A stretch of 64,000 nucleotides of DNA, taken from NCBI RefSeq assembly GCF_018145875.1, contig NZ_JAGSSV010000002.1, positions 186,001-250,000 on the forward strand. Reading direction: 5' to 3'. Of the stretch, positions 16,412 to 25,160 are shown in pieces (within the stretch, counting starts at the first letter, position 1; every line of letters starts with the position of its first letter). The translations under genes were made by a program, and so were the position numbers. This DNA is from Marinomonas vulgaris. Lineage in GTDB: Bacteria; Pseudomonadota; Gammaproteobacteria; Pseudomonadales; Marinomonadaceae. The notes beneath the pieces were generated by a model, which worked only from the letters and a program-made list of their open reading frames with translations, did not search any database and was not told where the DNA came from.

Positions 16412-17626
16412 TTATTGTGCGTAACGCTCACGCCATTCTTTTTCTAAAGCGGTCACCCAGCTGCTATGAGGTTCAGGCAGTGTTTGTCCAAGCTCCTCAA
16501 TACTTAAGGTGGCAATACCACGGGGAATAGTGTCGAAGGCTTGTTGCTGTTCCTTGGACAATTTCGCATAGGACAAGACACTTAAATCGCCCCAAACAGT
16601 GGGGTTTTGTTTGCGAATTTGCGCCTCGGGAGACAACATAAAGTTGGCTACTACTTGAGCGCCCGCTTTGGCGCTGCTGTTGTAAGGAATGGCCAAAAAG
16701 TGCGTATTGCCAATGGTGCCTTTAGTAAACACATAAGAACGAACCGAGTCTGGCAAATTGCCGCGGTCGATTTGTATCGACGCCGCTGAAATGTCAAAGC
16801 TCAACGCCACGTCGATTTCCTGATCGTCGAGCAAACGCATCATTTCTTCAGAACTGGAAGGAAAGGTTTGGCCGTTGCGCCACGCCACTTGATGCAGCTG
16901 ATCCAAATACGCCCATAAAGGCGCGGTAACAGCGTGAAAATCTACTTGATCGACAGGGTTGGATAACAAGCTGGTATCAGGTGTTAACTCATGCAGCGCT
17001 TGTTTTAGAAACGTGGAGCCTAAAAACTGCGGCGGCTCTGGGTAGGTAATTCGGCCTGGGTTGGCTTGGGCATAACTAAGTAGCTCATTCATGGATTTAG
17101 GCGGCGTTGCTAAGGTTTCGGTATCGTGCATGAAAATCACCTGTGCCATGCCCCAAGGCGACTCCATGCCATCAACAGGCGTACCAAAATCTTGGGTCAA
17201 ACTTTGACGAGCGGACTCGTCGACGTAATGAGCATAGTTAGGCAAATTGTGGCTAAAAGGCCCAAACAGCAATGCGTTGTCTTTCATGGCACGAAAGTTT
17301 TCACCGTTTAACCAAATAAGATCAATGGAGCCTTCACTGTTTTTGCCTGCGGCTTTTTCGGCCAATACACGGTTCACCGCATCGGACGCGTCGGTCAGTT
17401 TTACCTGCTTGAGCGTCACGTCGTATTCTTGTTCAATACGATCGGCTGCCCATTGAATGTAATCGTTGATATTATCGGCGCCACCCCACGCATTAAAATA
17501 CACGGTTTGGCCTTTGGCTTGTTCAAGTGTTTGTTGCCATTGGTCGTTGCTGGTGACGGCCAAAGCGGACACGCTTGAGAGCATAAAAGCGGCGGCCATT
17601 GACGCAGCGATAAAGGTTTTTTTCAT
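16412..17626 (-). CDS. ynjB: ABC transporter substrate-binding protein, YnjB-like
   Basis: 404 residues. Signal peptide 1-23 ends at SALA. FNAWGGADNINDYIQWA, VNRVLAEKAAGKN, DLIWLNGENFRAMK and SPWGMAQVIF match YnjB-type periplasmic binding proteins closely. It is the first gene of the operon ynjBCD. The promoter should lie in the 186-bp gap shared with the divergent deacylase gene. I saw no THI-box riboswitch there, so thiamine control is not supported. Confidence 0.94.
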   Translation of the reverse strand: MKKTFIAASMAAAFMLSSVSALAVTSNDQWQQTLEQAKGQTVYFNAWGGADNINDYIQWAADRIEQEYDVTLKQVKLTDASDAVNRVLAEKAAGKNSEGSIDLIWLNGENFRAMKDNALLFGPFSHNLPNYAHYVDESARQSLTQDFGTPVDGMESPWGMAQVIFMHDTETLATPPKSMNELLSYAQANPGRITYPEPPQFLGSTFLKQALHELTPDTSLLSNPVDQVDFHAVTAPLWAYLDQLHQVAWRNGQTFPSSSEEMMRLLDDQEIDVALSFDISAASIQIDRGNLPDSVRSYVFTKGTIGNTHFLAIPYNSSAKAGAQVVANFMLSPEAQIRKQNPTVWGDLSVLSYAKLSKEQQQAFDTIPRGIATLSIEELGQTLPEPHSSWVTALEKEWRERYAQ

Positions 17627-17812
17627 GGTTTTTTCCTAACAGTCATAAGCGATTTATTATAAGACGTATGTAACGGGTGAATTGTTACACCGATGGCAAT
17701 TGTTTTTTATTAAAAATGGCTTTTAGCGTACCATGTTGCAGCGGTAAATAGAGTGCATCTGACTGTGTCATTATGTATACCTTGTGTCGATTACGGTCAT
17801 TGATGAGGTGTT

Positions 17813-18955
17813 ATGACGTACCAAATTTTTTCCCATGCGTTACCTAATGCAACCCCAGGAACTCAGCGTGTGCTTAAAGCGAATCATTTTGGCGAGGCTG
17901 GAGCGCGACCGAAAGTGTATCTTCAAGCGGGACTACATGCCGATGAATGGCCGGGCTTTTTGGTCCTCAATACTTTACTTCGAATGCTCAAAAAAGCCGA
18001 TGAAGCGGGTTTAATTCAAGGGGAAATTGTCATTGTTCCCGTGGCTAACCCTATTGGTTTGGCGCAGAATTTCCATGGCTATATTCCAGGGCGATTTGCT
18101 TTTTCGGATGGTGGCGGTAATTTTAATCGCAATTGGCCTCAGCTCGGGCAAAAAGTAGAAAAGCGCATCAAAAGTGAGATAACAGGCGATATTGCGGCCA
18201 ATGTTGACCTAGTCCGTCATGCCATTCACGAAGAACTATGCTTACTGCCAGAAACCACAGAATTACAAGGCATGAAGAAAACCTTACTGGCCTTGTCGAT
18301 GGACGCAGACGAAGTGCTGGACTTACATTGCTCGGGTGAAGCCAGTATGCACGCCTATGTAGCGCAAGAATTTGAAGGGCACTTTCGACCGCTGTTGGCG
18401 TTGTTGGGTGCTAAGGTGGGCTTATCTGAATTAGAAACCGGCGCGGCTTCATTCGATGAAACCAATGTCAGTGTATGGCGCGAGCTAAAAGCCCATTATG
18501 CGCATTTAGTGCCTTGGGGAACGCGCTCGCTCACTGTAGAACTGCGCGGCGAAAACGATATTTCTAACGACTTTGCGCAACAAGATGCTCAAGCTTTGTT
18601 TGATTATTTGGTGTTGCGCGAGGTCATTGCTGGTAAAGCACCGGCGATCGACGACAGCGAACTGGTGTATTACCCCCTTGACGCGATGGATCTGGTGAAA
18701 GCCCCGTGCGCGGGCATCGTGTGTTATCACAAAGCCATTGGCGACGAAGTAGAGGCGGGCGAAGTGATTGGCGAGGTGGTGAATCTAACCGACGACAACG
18801 TGGAAACCTCTTCCTATCCGTTAGTTGCTCGCACCAATGGCGTTTTATTTGCCCGTGTGCAACGTCGGCTGGTGGTGTGCGGTGAATCCATTGCTAAAAT
18901 CGCCGGCAGAGAGCATCTTGCGTTTCGTGAGATGGGCCATTTATTTGAAGACTAG
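17813..18955 (+). CDS. M14-family zinc deacylase (succinylglutamate desuccinylase/aspartoacylase type)
   Basis: 380 residues. Zinc ligands His42 and Glu45 in GLHADEWPG and His172 in LDLHCSGE; NFNRNW (103-108) binds substrate, and Glu243 in LTVELRGE is the likely general base. The C-terminal part (about 275-365) forms a barrel-sandwich-like domain (VKAPCAGIVCYHKAIGDEVEAGEVIGEV), as in larger AstE/AspA-like enzymes and ectoine-pathway deacetylases. It probably hydrolyses an N-acylated amino acid or related amide. No ast or doe genes are adjacent, so the substrate is open. The helicase and oxygenase genes follow closely in the same direction. Confidence 0.9.
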   Translation: MTYQIFSHALPNATPGTQRVLKANHFGEAGARPKVYLQAGLHADEWPGFLVLNTLLRMLKKADEAGLIQGEIVIVPVANPIGLAQNFHGYIPGRFAFSDGGGNFNRNWPQLGQKVEKRIKSEITGDIAANVDLVRHAIHEELCLLPETTELQGMKKTLLALSMDADEVLDLHCSGEASMHAYVAQEFEGHFRPLLALLGAKVGLSELETGAASFDETNVSVWRELKAHYAHLVPWGTRSLTVELRGENDISNDFAQQDAQALFDYLVLREVIAGKAPAIDDSELVYYPLDAMDLVKAPCAGIVCYHKAIGDEVEAGEVIGEVVNLTDDNVETSSYPLVARTNGVLFARVQRRLVVCGESIAKIAGREHLAFREMGHLFED

Positions 18956-18985
18956 CGCTTTGATCATGAACAAGGTTAGATTATT

Positions 18986-21292
18986 TTGACAGCTGTACAA
19001 TCTGATGCCCGCCTATCCTCGTCGTTAACCGATGAGCAGCAAGGGGTCGTTGATCACGACTTGACCACGCCAGCGAAAGTCATTGCTGTGGCGGGGGCGG
19101 GGAAAACCACGACCTTAATCGCTCGTATCGAGCATTTATTGGCGCAAGGTGTCGATCCTTCACACATTGGCGTGTTTATGTTTAACAAAAGCGCCCAAGC
19201 GGAGTTTGCTGAGCGTTTGAGCAAGCGCTTAAACGCAGCAGGGTACTTTCGTTCTCCGAGTGTGATGACATTTCATGCCTTTGGTATGCAGTTTTGCCGA
19301 CGCTTAGAACAGCAAAATTGGTTGCCAGCCGCCAAGCTGGTGACGGACGATTTTAGTTTAGTGAAAATGTTGCGCGACGCCTTGCAACGCTTGGTGCGCA
19401 AAGGCGATCAGATTTCTTTGCAAGATGAAAAAGACTGGCTAGAAGATGCCCTACTGTTTATCGATCAAGTGAAAGCGTCGGACCAATCGGCACAACGTGT
19501 TTTTGATGCTCTTGGTTGGTCAACTGAGCGACGTTTTTTCCCCGACTTATACGATGAACTAGAACGTTTACGCAAACGCGATAACGTCCGTTTTTTTGCT
19601 GACTTGCTCAGTGACCCTTATCAGTTGATCAGCGAATTGCCCGAAGCAGAGTGCTTACGAGTCAGGCAGCTGGTGCCGGATTTTCGCTACTTGCTTATTG
19701 ATGAATTTCAAGACATCAACCCCTGTCAGTATGAGTTGTTAAAGCGGCTTTATCCTGCGCCGTGTCAATGGATGATTGTGGGTGACGTGCAACAATGCAT
19801 TTATGAATGGCGTGGTGCTAGCCCTGAGATCATGGCGACCCAGTTCGATATAGACTTCGATAAAGCGGTGACTTACCCGCTGAGCAGCAGTTTTCGTTTT
19901 GGTCATGCGGTGGGGTTAATGGCGTCCAGCGTGATCAGTGAAAATGACCCAGATGCCTTGGTAATCGGCGCTGGCGAGCGTACTAGAGTGTCTTTTGCTC
20001 GTGCGCCAAAAACCGGAAAAGCTCTATTGGGAGAGCTGAAATCTTGGGTAGATGAAGGCCATGCCCTGAGCGACAGTGCCGTGCTGGTTCGTCTTTACAG
20101 CGACATGGTGCCGGTGCAACTGGCCTTGATGCACAAGGGTGTACCTTATCAATTGCATGGGGATTCACCCTTGTTGGAAAATCGTCAAATTCGCATGTTA
20201 ATGGCGTATTTGGCGGTGATTGCGGGTGGCTTAGAAAATCCTGCGGTATTTTTTCATCGGGATGATGTGGAGTATTTACTGACCGTTCCCAGTTTGGGTG
20301 GCTCCATGGCACAACGAAAAACCTTGATTCAGCAGGCTCGTCAGTCACCCCATTTGTTGCCACAAATGATAGAAACACTGGCGGATTCGATGGATGGCTG
20401 GCGTGCGAAAAAGCTTTATGAACGGGCAGATTGGTTACGCAGCTTAGGCATGTATCGCCGCGATCCGGCGCAAGGCTTAGCGCACACCTTGGAGAAACTG
20501 GGCATTTATCGTTACTTTGAAAGCACCAGCAGCAAAGACATCCAAACCCAAGAGAAAATTGCCACCTGCGATGCTTTTATGGCTTATGTTCGCGGTGTGG
20601 GCGGTGAAGCTCAGTCTATTCTAGAGCAACTTGCCACCTTGAATGAAAGGCACACCGACGACAGCCATGGCGTGCACCTGATGACGATTCATAAGTCTAA
20701 GGGGTTGGAATTTGATCAGGTGTTGTTGTCGGGGCTACAAGAGGGGCGCTTCCCCTATTACGACGAAGATTTGAGCGCCATTGACAAGCAAGCCGCCAGC
20801 GATTTGGCTTCCGAGCGTCGTTTGTTTTATGTGGCCATTACTCGTGCTAGGAAAAAATTGGTGATCCTTGAAACACCGACGGCTGACGAGCATAAACGCA
20901 TGAAGCAGGGCGATATTCCTCGTGCGGCGGTCAAAAGTTTGTCCTTATCCCGCTTTGTGTTTGAAGCTCAGCCTTACGCTGTTAGTCAAATTTGTGAAGC
21001 CTGGTACGATGTGCCCTCTGGCACACCCATTGCTTCCGAAAAGGGCGCGGTTTTTCAGCGTTATTTAAGCGCGGTGGAACCTTCTCCGTCGTTAGTGTTC
21101 CACCATCGTGTGGAGGCGCAAAATGGTTTAAAACCCGGTGACAAGGTTCGTCACGACAAGTTTGGCCAAGGTGTTATCGTCCGCCAAGAGCAAGGCGATA
21201 AACCTATGATAGTCGTCGATTTCGGCGAAGTGGGATTAAAGCGTTTTAATACCAAGCACACTCAACTTATTAAATTATCTTCCAGAATGTAA
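18986..21292 (+). CDS. UvrD/Rep-type superfamily 1 helicase with C-terminal Tudor-like domain
   Basis: 768 residues from a TTG start, with AAGG 10 nt upstream; no ATG fits. Walker A AGAGKTTT (36-43), the Q-motif TDEQQGVVDHD, Walker B LLIDEFQD, MIVGDVQQCIYEWRGA (motif III), VHLMTIHKSKGLEFDQV (motif V) and ASERRLFYVAITRARKKL (motif VI) define a 3'-5' DNA helicase. Residues about 705-765 (GDKVRHDKFGQGVIVRQ...VDFGEVGLKRF) form the small Tudor-like domain found at the end of UvrD/PcrA that contacts RNA polymerase. It is longer than UvrD's core only modestly and lacks nuclease motifs. It probably works in repair or at transcription-replication conflicts. Confidence 0.92.
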   Translation: MTAVQSDARLSSSLTDEQQGVVDHDLTTPAKVIAVAGAGKTTTLIARIEHLLAQGVDPSHIGVFMFNKSAQAEFAERLSKRLNAAGYFRSPSVMTFHAFGMQFCRRLEQQNWLPAAKLVTDDFSLVKMLRDALQRLVRKGDQISLQDEKDWLEDALLFIDQVKASDQSAQRVFDALGWSTERRFFPDLYDELERLRKRDNVRFFADLLSDPYQLISELPEAECLRVRQLVPDFRYLLIDEFQDINPCQYELLKRLYPAPCQWMIVGDVQQCIYEWRGASPEIMATQFDIDFDKAVTYPLSSSFRFGHAVGLMASSVISENDPDALVIGAGERTRVSFARAPKTGKALLGELKSWVDEGHALSDSAVLVRLYSDMVPVQLALMHKGVPYQLHGDSPLLENRQIRMLMAYLAVIAGGLENPAVFFHRDDVEYLLTVPSLGGSMAQRKTLIQQARQSPHLLPQMIETLADSMDGWRAKKLYERADWLRSLGMYRRDPAQGLAHTLEKLGIYRYFESTSSKDIQTQEKIATCDAFMAYVRGVGGEAQSILEQLATLNERHTDDSHGVHLMTIHKSKGLEFDQVLLSGLQEGRFPYYDEDLSAIDKQAASDLASERRLFYVAITRARKKLVILETPTADEHKRMKQGDIPRAAVKSLSLSRFVFEAQPYAVSQICEAWYDVPSGTPIASEKGAVFQRYLSAVEPSPSLVFHHRVEAQNGLKPGDKVRHDKFGQGVIVRQEQGDKPMIVVDFGEVGLKRFNTKHTQLIKLSSRM

Positions 21293-21303
21293 GGAACAGG
21301 GCA

Positions 21304-22266
21304 ATGTCTATCCCATTAATTGATTTATCCAAACTGACTCACGGCAGCAGCGACGTTCGTCAGAGTGAAATACAGGCGTTAGACACAGCGTGTCGAGAAA
21401 TTGGCTTTTTCTATTTGATTAATACCGGCATCCCGAATGAGCTTATGTCGGCCTTAATGCGTGAGGCGAAGCGCTTTTTTGGTCAGCCACAAGATGTCAA
21501 AAATGCCATCGATATTAAACACAGCATCAATCATCGTGGATATGGCAATATCGGCGAAGAGCAGTTAGACGAAAAAGGCCACGCCGACTGGAAAGAAACC
21601 TTCGACATGGCATTGGATTTTTCAAACGATCACCCTTTAGCGGCGAAATACCCAACCATGTACGGGCCTAATCAAAACCCAAGTGATCCAAAAACCGTCG
21701 AAGTACTGCAAGACTATTATGTGGAAGCCTTTAAGGTCGCGCAAAAGCTGCTAACCGCTATGGCGCAAGCCCTGTCTCTAGACGACGACTTTTTCACCCG
21801 ATGCTTTCAGAACCATGTGACTGTGTTACGCATGATCCATTACCCGCCGCGTCCAGCCAGCGAACACGACAATGGCGCAGGCGCTCACACAGATTACGGT
21901 TGTGTGACTTTATTGTTGCAAGATCAAATTGGTGGATTGCAAGTGAAGACTCGTCAAGGTGAATGGGTTGATGCGACGCCTATTGAAAACGCCATCGTGG
22001 TAAACATTGGCGACTTAATGCAACGCTGGACCAACGACGAATACGTGTCGACCGCGCACCGTGTGAGAGCGTCCTTGCCAGACGTACATCGTTACTCCTT
22101 CCCATTTTTCGTGGAACCCGATTACGAAACCAATGTGGAATGCGTGCCTAGCTGTGCCACGGCAGAAAAACCAGCGAAATATGACGCCATCCTCAGCGGT
22201 GACTGGATACAGTCGCGTTTTGACGCCACCTACGCTTATCGCGAAAAAGAAGCAGCAGGGCAGTAA
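21304..22266 (+). CDS. 2-oxoglutarate/Fe(II)-dependent oxygenase, isopenicillin-N-synthase family
   Basis: 320 residues. His195 and Asp197 in GAHTDYG and His252 in TAHRV form the iron facial triad; Arg263 and Ser265 (HRYS) bind the 2-oxoglutarate carboxylate. The N-terminal DIOX_N domain starts IPLIDLSKL and contains IGFFYLINTGIP. Bacterial members hydroxylate or desaturate small molecules. The substrate cannot be read from sequence. A good AAGGAA lies before the ATG, 11 nt after the helicase stop, suggesting co-transcription. Confidence 0.94.
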   Translation: MSIPLIDLSKLTHGSSDVRQSEIQALDTACREIGFFYLINTGIPNELMSALMREAKRFFGQPQDVKNAIDIKHSINHRGYGNIGEEQLDEKGHADWKETFDMALDFSNDHPLAAKYPTMYGPNQNPSDPKTVEVLQDYYVEAFKVAQKLLTAMAQALSLDDDFFTRCFQNHVTVLRMIHYPPRPASEHDNGAGAHTDYGCVTLLLQDQIGGLQVKTRQGEWVDATPIENAIVVNIGDLMQRWTNDEYVSTAHRVRASLPDVHRYSFPFFVEPDYETNVECVPSCATAEKPAKYDAILSGDWIQSRFDATYAYREKEAAGQ

Positions 22267-22359
22267 AAGGAAGTTAGAAAATTTTCTTACTATCTGAAAT
22301 TGTTCTAAAATTTACGATAGTTGGTTGACCTAAAACATGACCACACGGAGGGCAAAGGA

Positions 22360-22617
22360 ATGCCTGTGATTAGTCGTTTTTATGGGATTTTGATTGCTAT
22401 GTATTTTAACGATCACAATCCCCCTCATTTTCATGCCAAATATTCTGGCTATGAAGCCTTGTTTGACTTTGACGGCGTTGTTTTAGATGGTGAATTGCCA
22501 CGAAGAGCCTGTACTTTTGTCCAAGAATGGATTGATATCCACAAAGTTGAGTTAGAAGAAAACTGGTCTCGAGCAAGAGCCGGTGAGCCTTTAAATCCTA
22601 TCGACCCACTGGAGTAA
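22360..22617 (+). CDS. DUF4160 family protein
   Basis: 85 residues from the ATG at 22360, which has GGAGGGCAAAGGA upstream; the frame is open from a TTG at 22321. The conserved block ISRFYGILIAMYFNDHNPPHFHAKYSG is the DUF4160 hallmark (FYG-I--M-Y-DH-PPHFH-Y). It lies 3 nt before a DUF2442 gene. The two families are often adjacent in bacterial genomes and have a toxin-antitoxin-like size and arrangement. No function is established. Confidence 0.9.
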   Translation: MPVISRFYGILIAMYFNDHNPPHFHAKYSGYEALFDFDGVVLDGELPRRACTFVQEWIDIHKVELEENWSRARAGEPLNPIDPLE

Positions 22618-22620
22618 GTT

Positions 22621-22881
22621 ATGTTGCATGTAACATCGGTAAAGTATCTTTCAGGTTTCAGGCTTTGGGTGGCATTTGATGACGGAACCTCGGGGAACAT
22701 TGATCTCACCGATGAGTTAAAAGGGCCTATGTTTGAACCGCTTAAAAGCGTTGAGACATTTAATCAGGTTGCCCTTGATCCTGAGTTAGAAACACTGGTC
22801 TGGCCGAATGGGGCTGACTTCGCTCCTGAATTTTTAAAGAGACTTCATTGCAAACAACAAACAGCGAGTCAGTTGAAATGA
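22621..22881 (+). CDS. DUF2442 family protein
   Basis: 86 residues. VTSVKYLSGFRLWVAFDDGTSGNIDLTDELKGPMFEPLKS and LVWPNGADFAPEFL are the DUF2442 core, including the W-P-NG-D--P motif. It is coupled to the DUF4160 gene before it. Possible partner, antitoxin or substrate-binding subunit of a small two-gene module; not characterised. Confidence 0.9.
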   Translation: MLHVTSVKYLSGFRLWVAFDDGTSGNIDLTDELKGPMFEPLKSVETFNQVALDPELETLVWPNGADFAPEFLKRLHCKQQTASQLK

Positions 22882-22910
22882 ATCGCTCTTTGTTATTCTA
22901 AGCCGTCATG

Positions 22911-23633
22911 TCAGTTTTTTACGCAAACATACACCGAGTTGGTGGAGTCTTTGCCTTGAAAGGGATTGAAAAAAGATACCAGATGAGCGTCGACCTGGTT
23001 AAAAACCGTGCCTAGTAGAGCAATGAAATTGTCCTCCGGTGGGTTTTGTGACCACATGGCAAACACACCGTTGGGTTTAAGCTGCTCTGCCATGAGCGTG
23101 AGGTTGTCAGTGGTGTAAAAACCGGCGTTGGAAGGGTTGAGAAACTCGGTAGGGGAGTGATCGATGTCGAGTAAAATCGCATCGAATTTTTTACCGTTAG
23201 ATGTTGGATCAAAGCCTGTTTCTGGGGCCGTGGCAAGGTCAAAAAAACTGCCGAGTACGTAGCGATTTCGTGAATCTTCATTGAGTACTTTACCCAGTGG
23301 CACGAGTTCTTTTTGGTGCCAGCTGATCACGGTTTCTAGGGCATCGACCACCAAGAGTTCTTTGATTCGTGGGTCTTTTAACGCCGCGACGGCGGTGTAG
23401 CCTAAGCCTAATCCGCCAACAACAACGCTCAAATTCTCGCCTTTGACTTGGGCTAAACCGAGATCGGATAGAGCTTCTTCCGCGTCGACAAACATGCTCG
23501 ACATCAAAAATTCTTCACCGAGTTTTACTTCGTAAATATCACGGTCGCCAAACGTCGGAATGCGACGTTTACGTAAAGAAATTTCGCCTAATGGCGAGTC
23601 TTGGCTGTCGATTTCTTCAAATAATAAAGACAT
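22911..23633 (-). CDS. Spermidine-synthase-like methyltransferase-fold protein
   Basis: 240 residues. The class I Rossmann motif VVVGGLGLGYTAVAAL (about 69-84), the acidic end of strand 2 (LLVVDA) and FDAILLDIDHSP (about 151-162) resemble SpeE-type aminopropyltransferases. It has the DIDHSP rather than the DSSDP active-site pattern, and no S-adenosylmethionine decarboxylase gene is near. It is therefore more likely a SpeE-like methyltransferase than a true spermidine synthase. It lies 22 nt after the rhlE stop in the same direction. Confidence 0.82.
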   Translation of the reverse strand: MSLLFEEIDSQDSPLGEISLRKRRIPTFGDRDIYEVKLGEEFLMSSMFVDAEEALSDLGLAQVKGENLSVVVGGLGLGYTAVAALKDPRIKELLVVDALETVISWHQKELVPLGKVLNEDSRNRYVLGSFFDLATAPETGFDPTSNGKKFDAILLDIDHSPTEFLNPSNAGFYTTDNLTLMAEQLKPNGVFAMWSQNPPEDNFIALLGTVFNQVDAHLVSFFNPFQGKDSTNSVYVCVKN

Positions 23634-23655
23634 AAAGTAAGACCTTTTATAGGGT

Positions 23656-24852
23656 TTAGCGTTGGCTCTTGCGAACGTAATTTAAAATAGAAACCGGTAC
23701 GACTTTGCGTACGGGGAAGCCATCGATTTCTTTACGTTCAATAAGGTGGTTGAGGCGACTTTCGATTGCACAGAGGTTTTTAAAATCTCCCATGGCAACA
23801 AACGAAATAGCTTCGCCGCTGGCACCAGCGCGACCGGTTCGACCAATGCGGTGAATGTACTCTTCTGGTTTGAATGGCAGATCGTAATTCACCACACGGC
23901 TTAATGCGCCGATGTCGATACCGCGTGCCGCGACGCCCGTTGCCACTAGGTATTTGAGTTCACCGGATTTAAATTGGTTTAAAATTTGCTCGCGCATAGC
24001 TTGGCTGCGATCGCCATGAATGGAATCGGCAATAATGCCGCGTTTAGCTAATTGATCGACGAGTTTGGCCGCCCCGTGTTTTTTCTCAATAAAGATCAGT
24101 GCCTGATCCCATTCTTGCTCTTTGATCAAGTGACTCAGTAAGGCCGATTTGGTGTCTTTATCGACAGTGATCAACCATTGTTTGATGTTCGCAGCAGCTT
24201 TGGTTTTAGGCGAAATAGCGATTTCAAACGCAGGCTTGTCTTGTTTGCTGTCGGAAAATTCGTTCGCAATCACACGCACGCTGTCGGTCATGGTGGCGGA
24301 AAAAAGCAAATTTTGACGCTGGGATGGCAGTCGGTCGAGAATATTGTAAATATCGTCAACAAAGCCCATATCAACCATTCTATCGGCTTCGTCGAGCACG
24401 AGGTGTTCCAGTTCGTCAAAATGCACCGCCCGTTGATGTGCCAAATCCAGCAGTCGACCCGGTGTGGCGACGAGAATGTCTACGCCTTCGATCAGGCTTT
24501 GTTTTTGTGCGTCGCTGTCCACTCCGCCATAGACGGCCAAACAGCGGACGTTTAAATGTTGACTGTATTGAGCCACATTGGACGCGACTTGCACCGCCAA
24601 TTCTCGTGTTGGTGTGATGATCAAGGCTTTGATGCGTTTGCTGCGGCGCGTTTGAATGTGCTGAAGTTTTTCCAATATGGGCAATACGAACGCCGCTGTT
24701 TTACCTGTGCCTGTTTGCGCCGTCGCTATGAGGTCTTTTCCAGCGAGAATGACGGGGATGGCTTGCTGTTGAATGGGTGTTGGGTGTTGGTAGCCTTGAT
24801 CTTGCACGGCTTTAATAATAGCAGGAGATAATCCTAGCGTTGAAAATGACAT
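23656..24852 (-). CDS. rhlE: DEAD-box RNA helicase RhlE
   Basis: 398 residues from the ATG at 24852 (MSFSTLGLSPAIIKAVQDQG); the frame runs upstream to 24912 but the family starts here. Motifs in order: Q-motif HPTPIQQQAIP, AQTGTGKT, PTRELA, TPGRLLD, VLDEADRM, FSATM, and in the second domain ATGVAARGID and HRIGRTGRAG. RhlE members remodel rRNA during ribosome assembly and mRNA in the cold. The usual long basic tail is short (ends YVRKSQR). Confidence 0.92.
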   Translation of the reverse strand: MSFSTLGLSPAIIKAVQDQGYQHPTPIQQQAIPVILAGKDLIATAQTGTGKTAAFVLPILEKLQHIQTRRSKRIKALIITPTRELAVQVASNVAQYSQHLNVRCLAVYGGVDSDAQKQSLIEGVDILVATPGRLLDLAHQRAVHFDELEHLVLDEADRMVDMGFVDDIYNILDRLPSQRQNLLFSATMTDSVRVIANEFSDSKQDKPAFEIAISPKTKAAANIKQWLITVDKDTKSALLSHLIKEQEWDQALIFIEKKHGAAKLVDQLAKRGIIADSIHGDRSQAMREQILNQFKSGELKYLVATGVAARGIDIGALSRVVNYDLPFKPEEYIHRIGRTGRAGASGEAISFVAMGDFKNLCAIESRLNHLIERKEIDGFPVRKVVPVSILNYVRKSQR

Positions 24853-25160
24853 AAGTGGCTCAAATGGGTGAGTAAAAATAAAGTGGCGTAATATCTGCGC
24901 AGTATAACGCAATCAGGAACAAAACGTGCTTGGTTTACCGAATGATGGGTGTTTAGCAAATGGTAGACACTCACAACGCTTTATCATTTATGCCTAAATG
25001 AAACAGAGAAACGTCATAAACTGAATATTTTGTGCGTTTTATCACTGTTTTTATACTGTTTAATGATGGTGGTGTGTGATCAATGTTAGAATTGCGCGCC
25101 ATTCTTGCATTCGCTTTTTATGGGCTGTGAGCGTTTGCTGTTAACTCATCAAGGAAAAGC
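24853..25160. other. Divergent rhlE / lactate-permease-family intergenic region (308 bp)
   Basis: AT-rich spacer between two divergent genes. It should hold both promoters; a TATACT at 25052-25057 is the best -10 for the plus-strand transporter but its -35 is poor. I see no RNA gene, repeat or small open frame with a ribosome-binding site. Confidence 0.5.

Noticed and set aside
17627-17812. TPP riboswitch before the YnjBCD-type operon
   Set aside because: Neither of the conserved THI-box cores is present on the minus strand.
19983-20378. 131-codon minus-strand frame inside the helicase gene
   Set aside because: Antisense to conserved helicase motifs, no ribosome-binding site, no recognisable domain.
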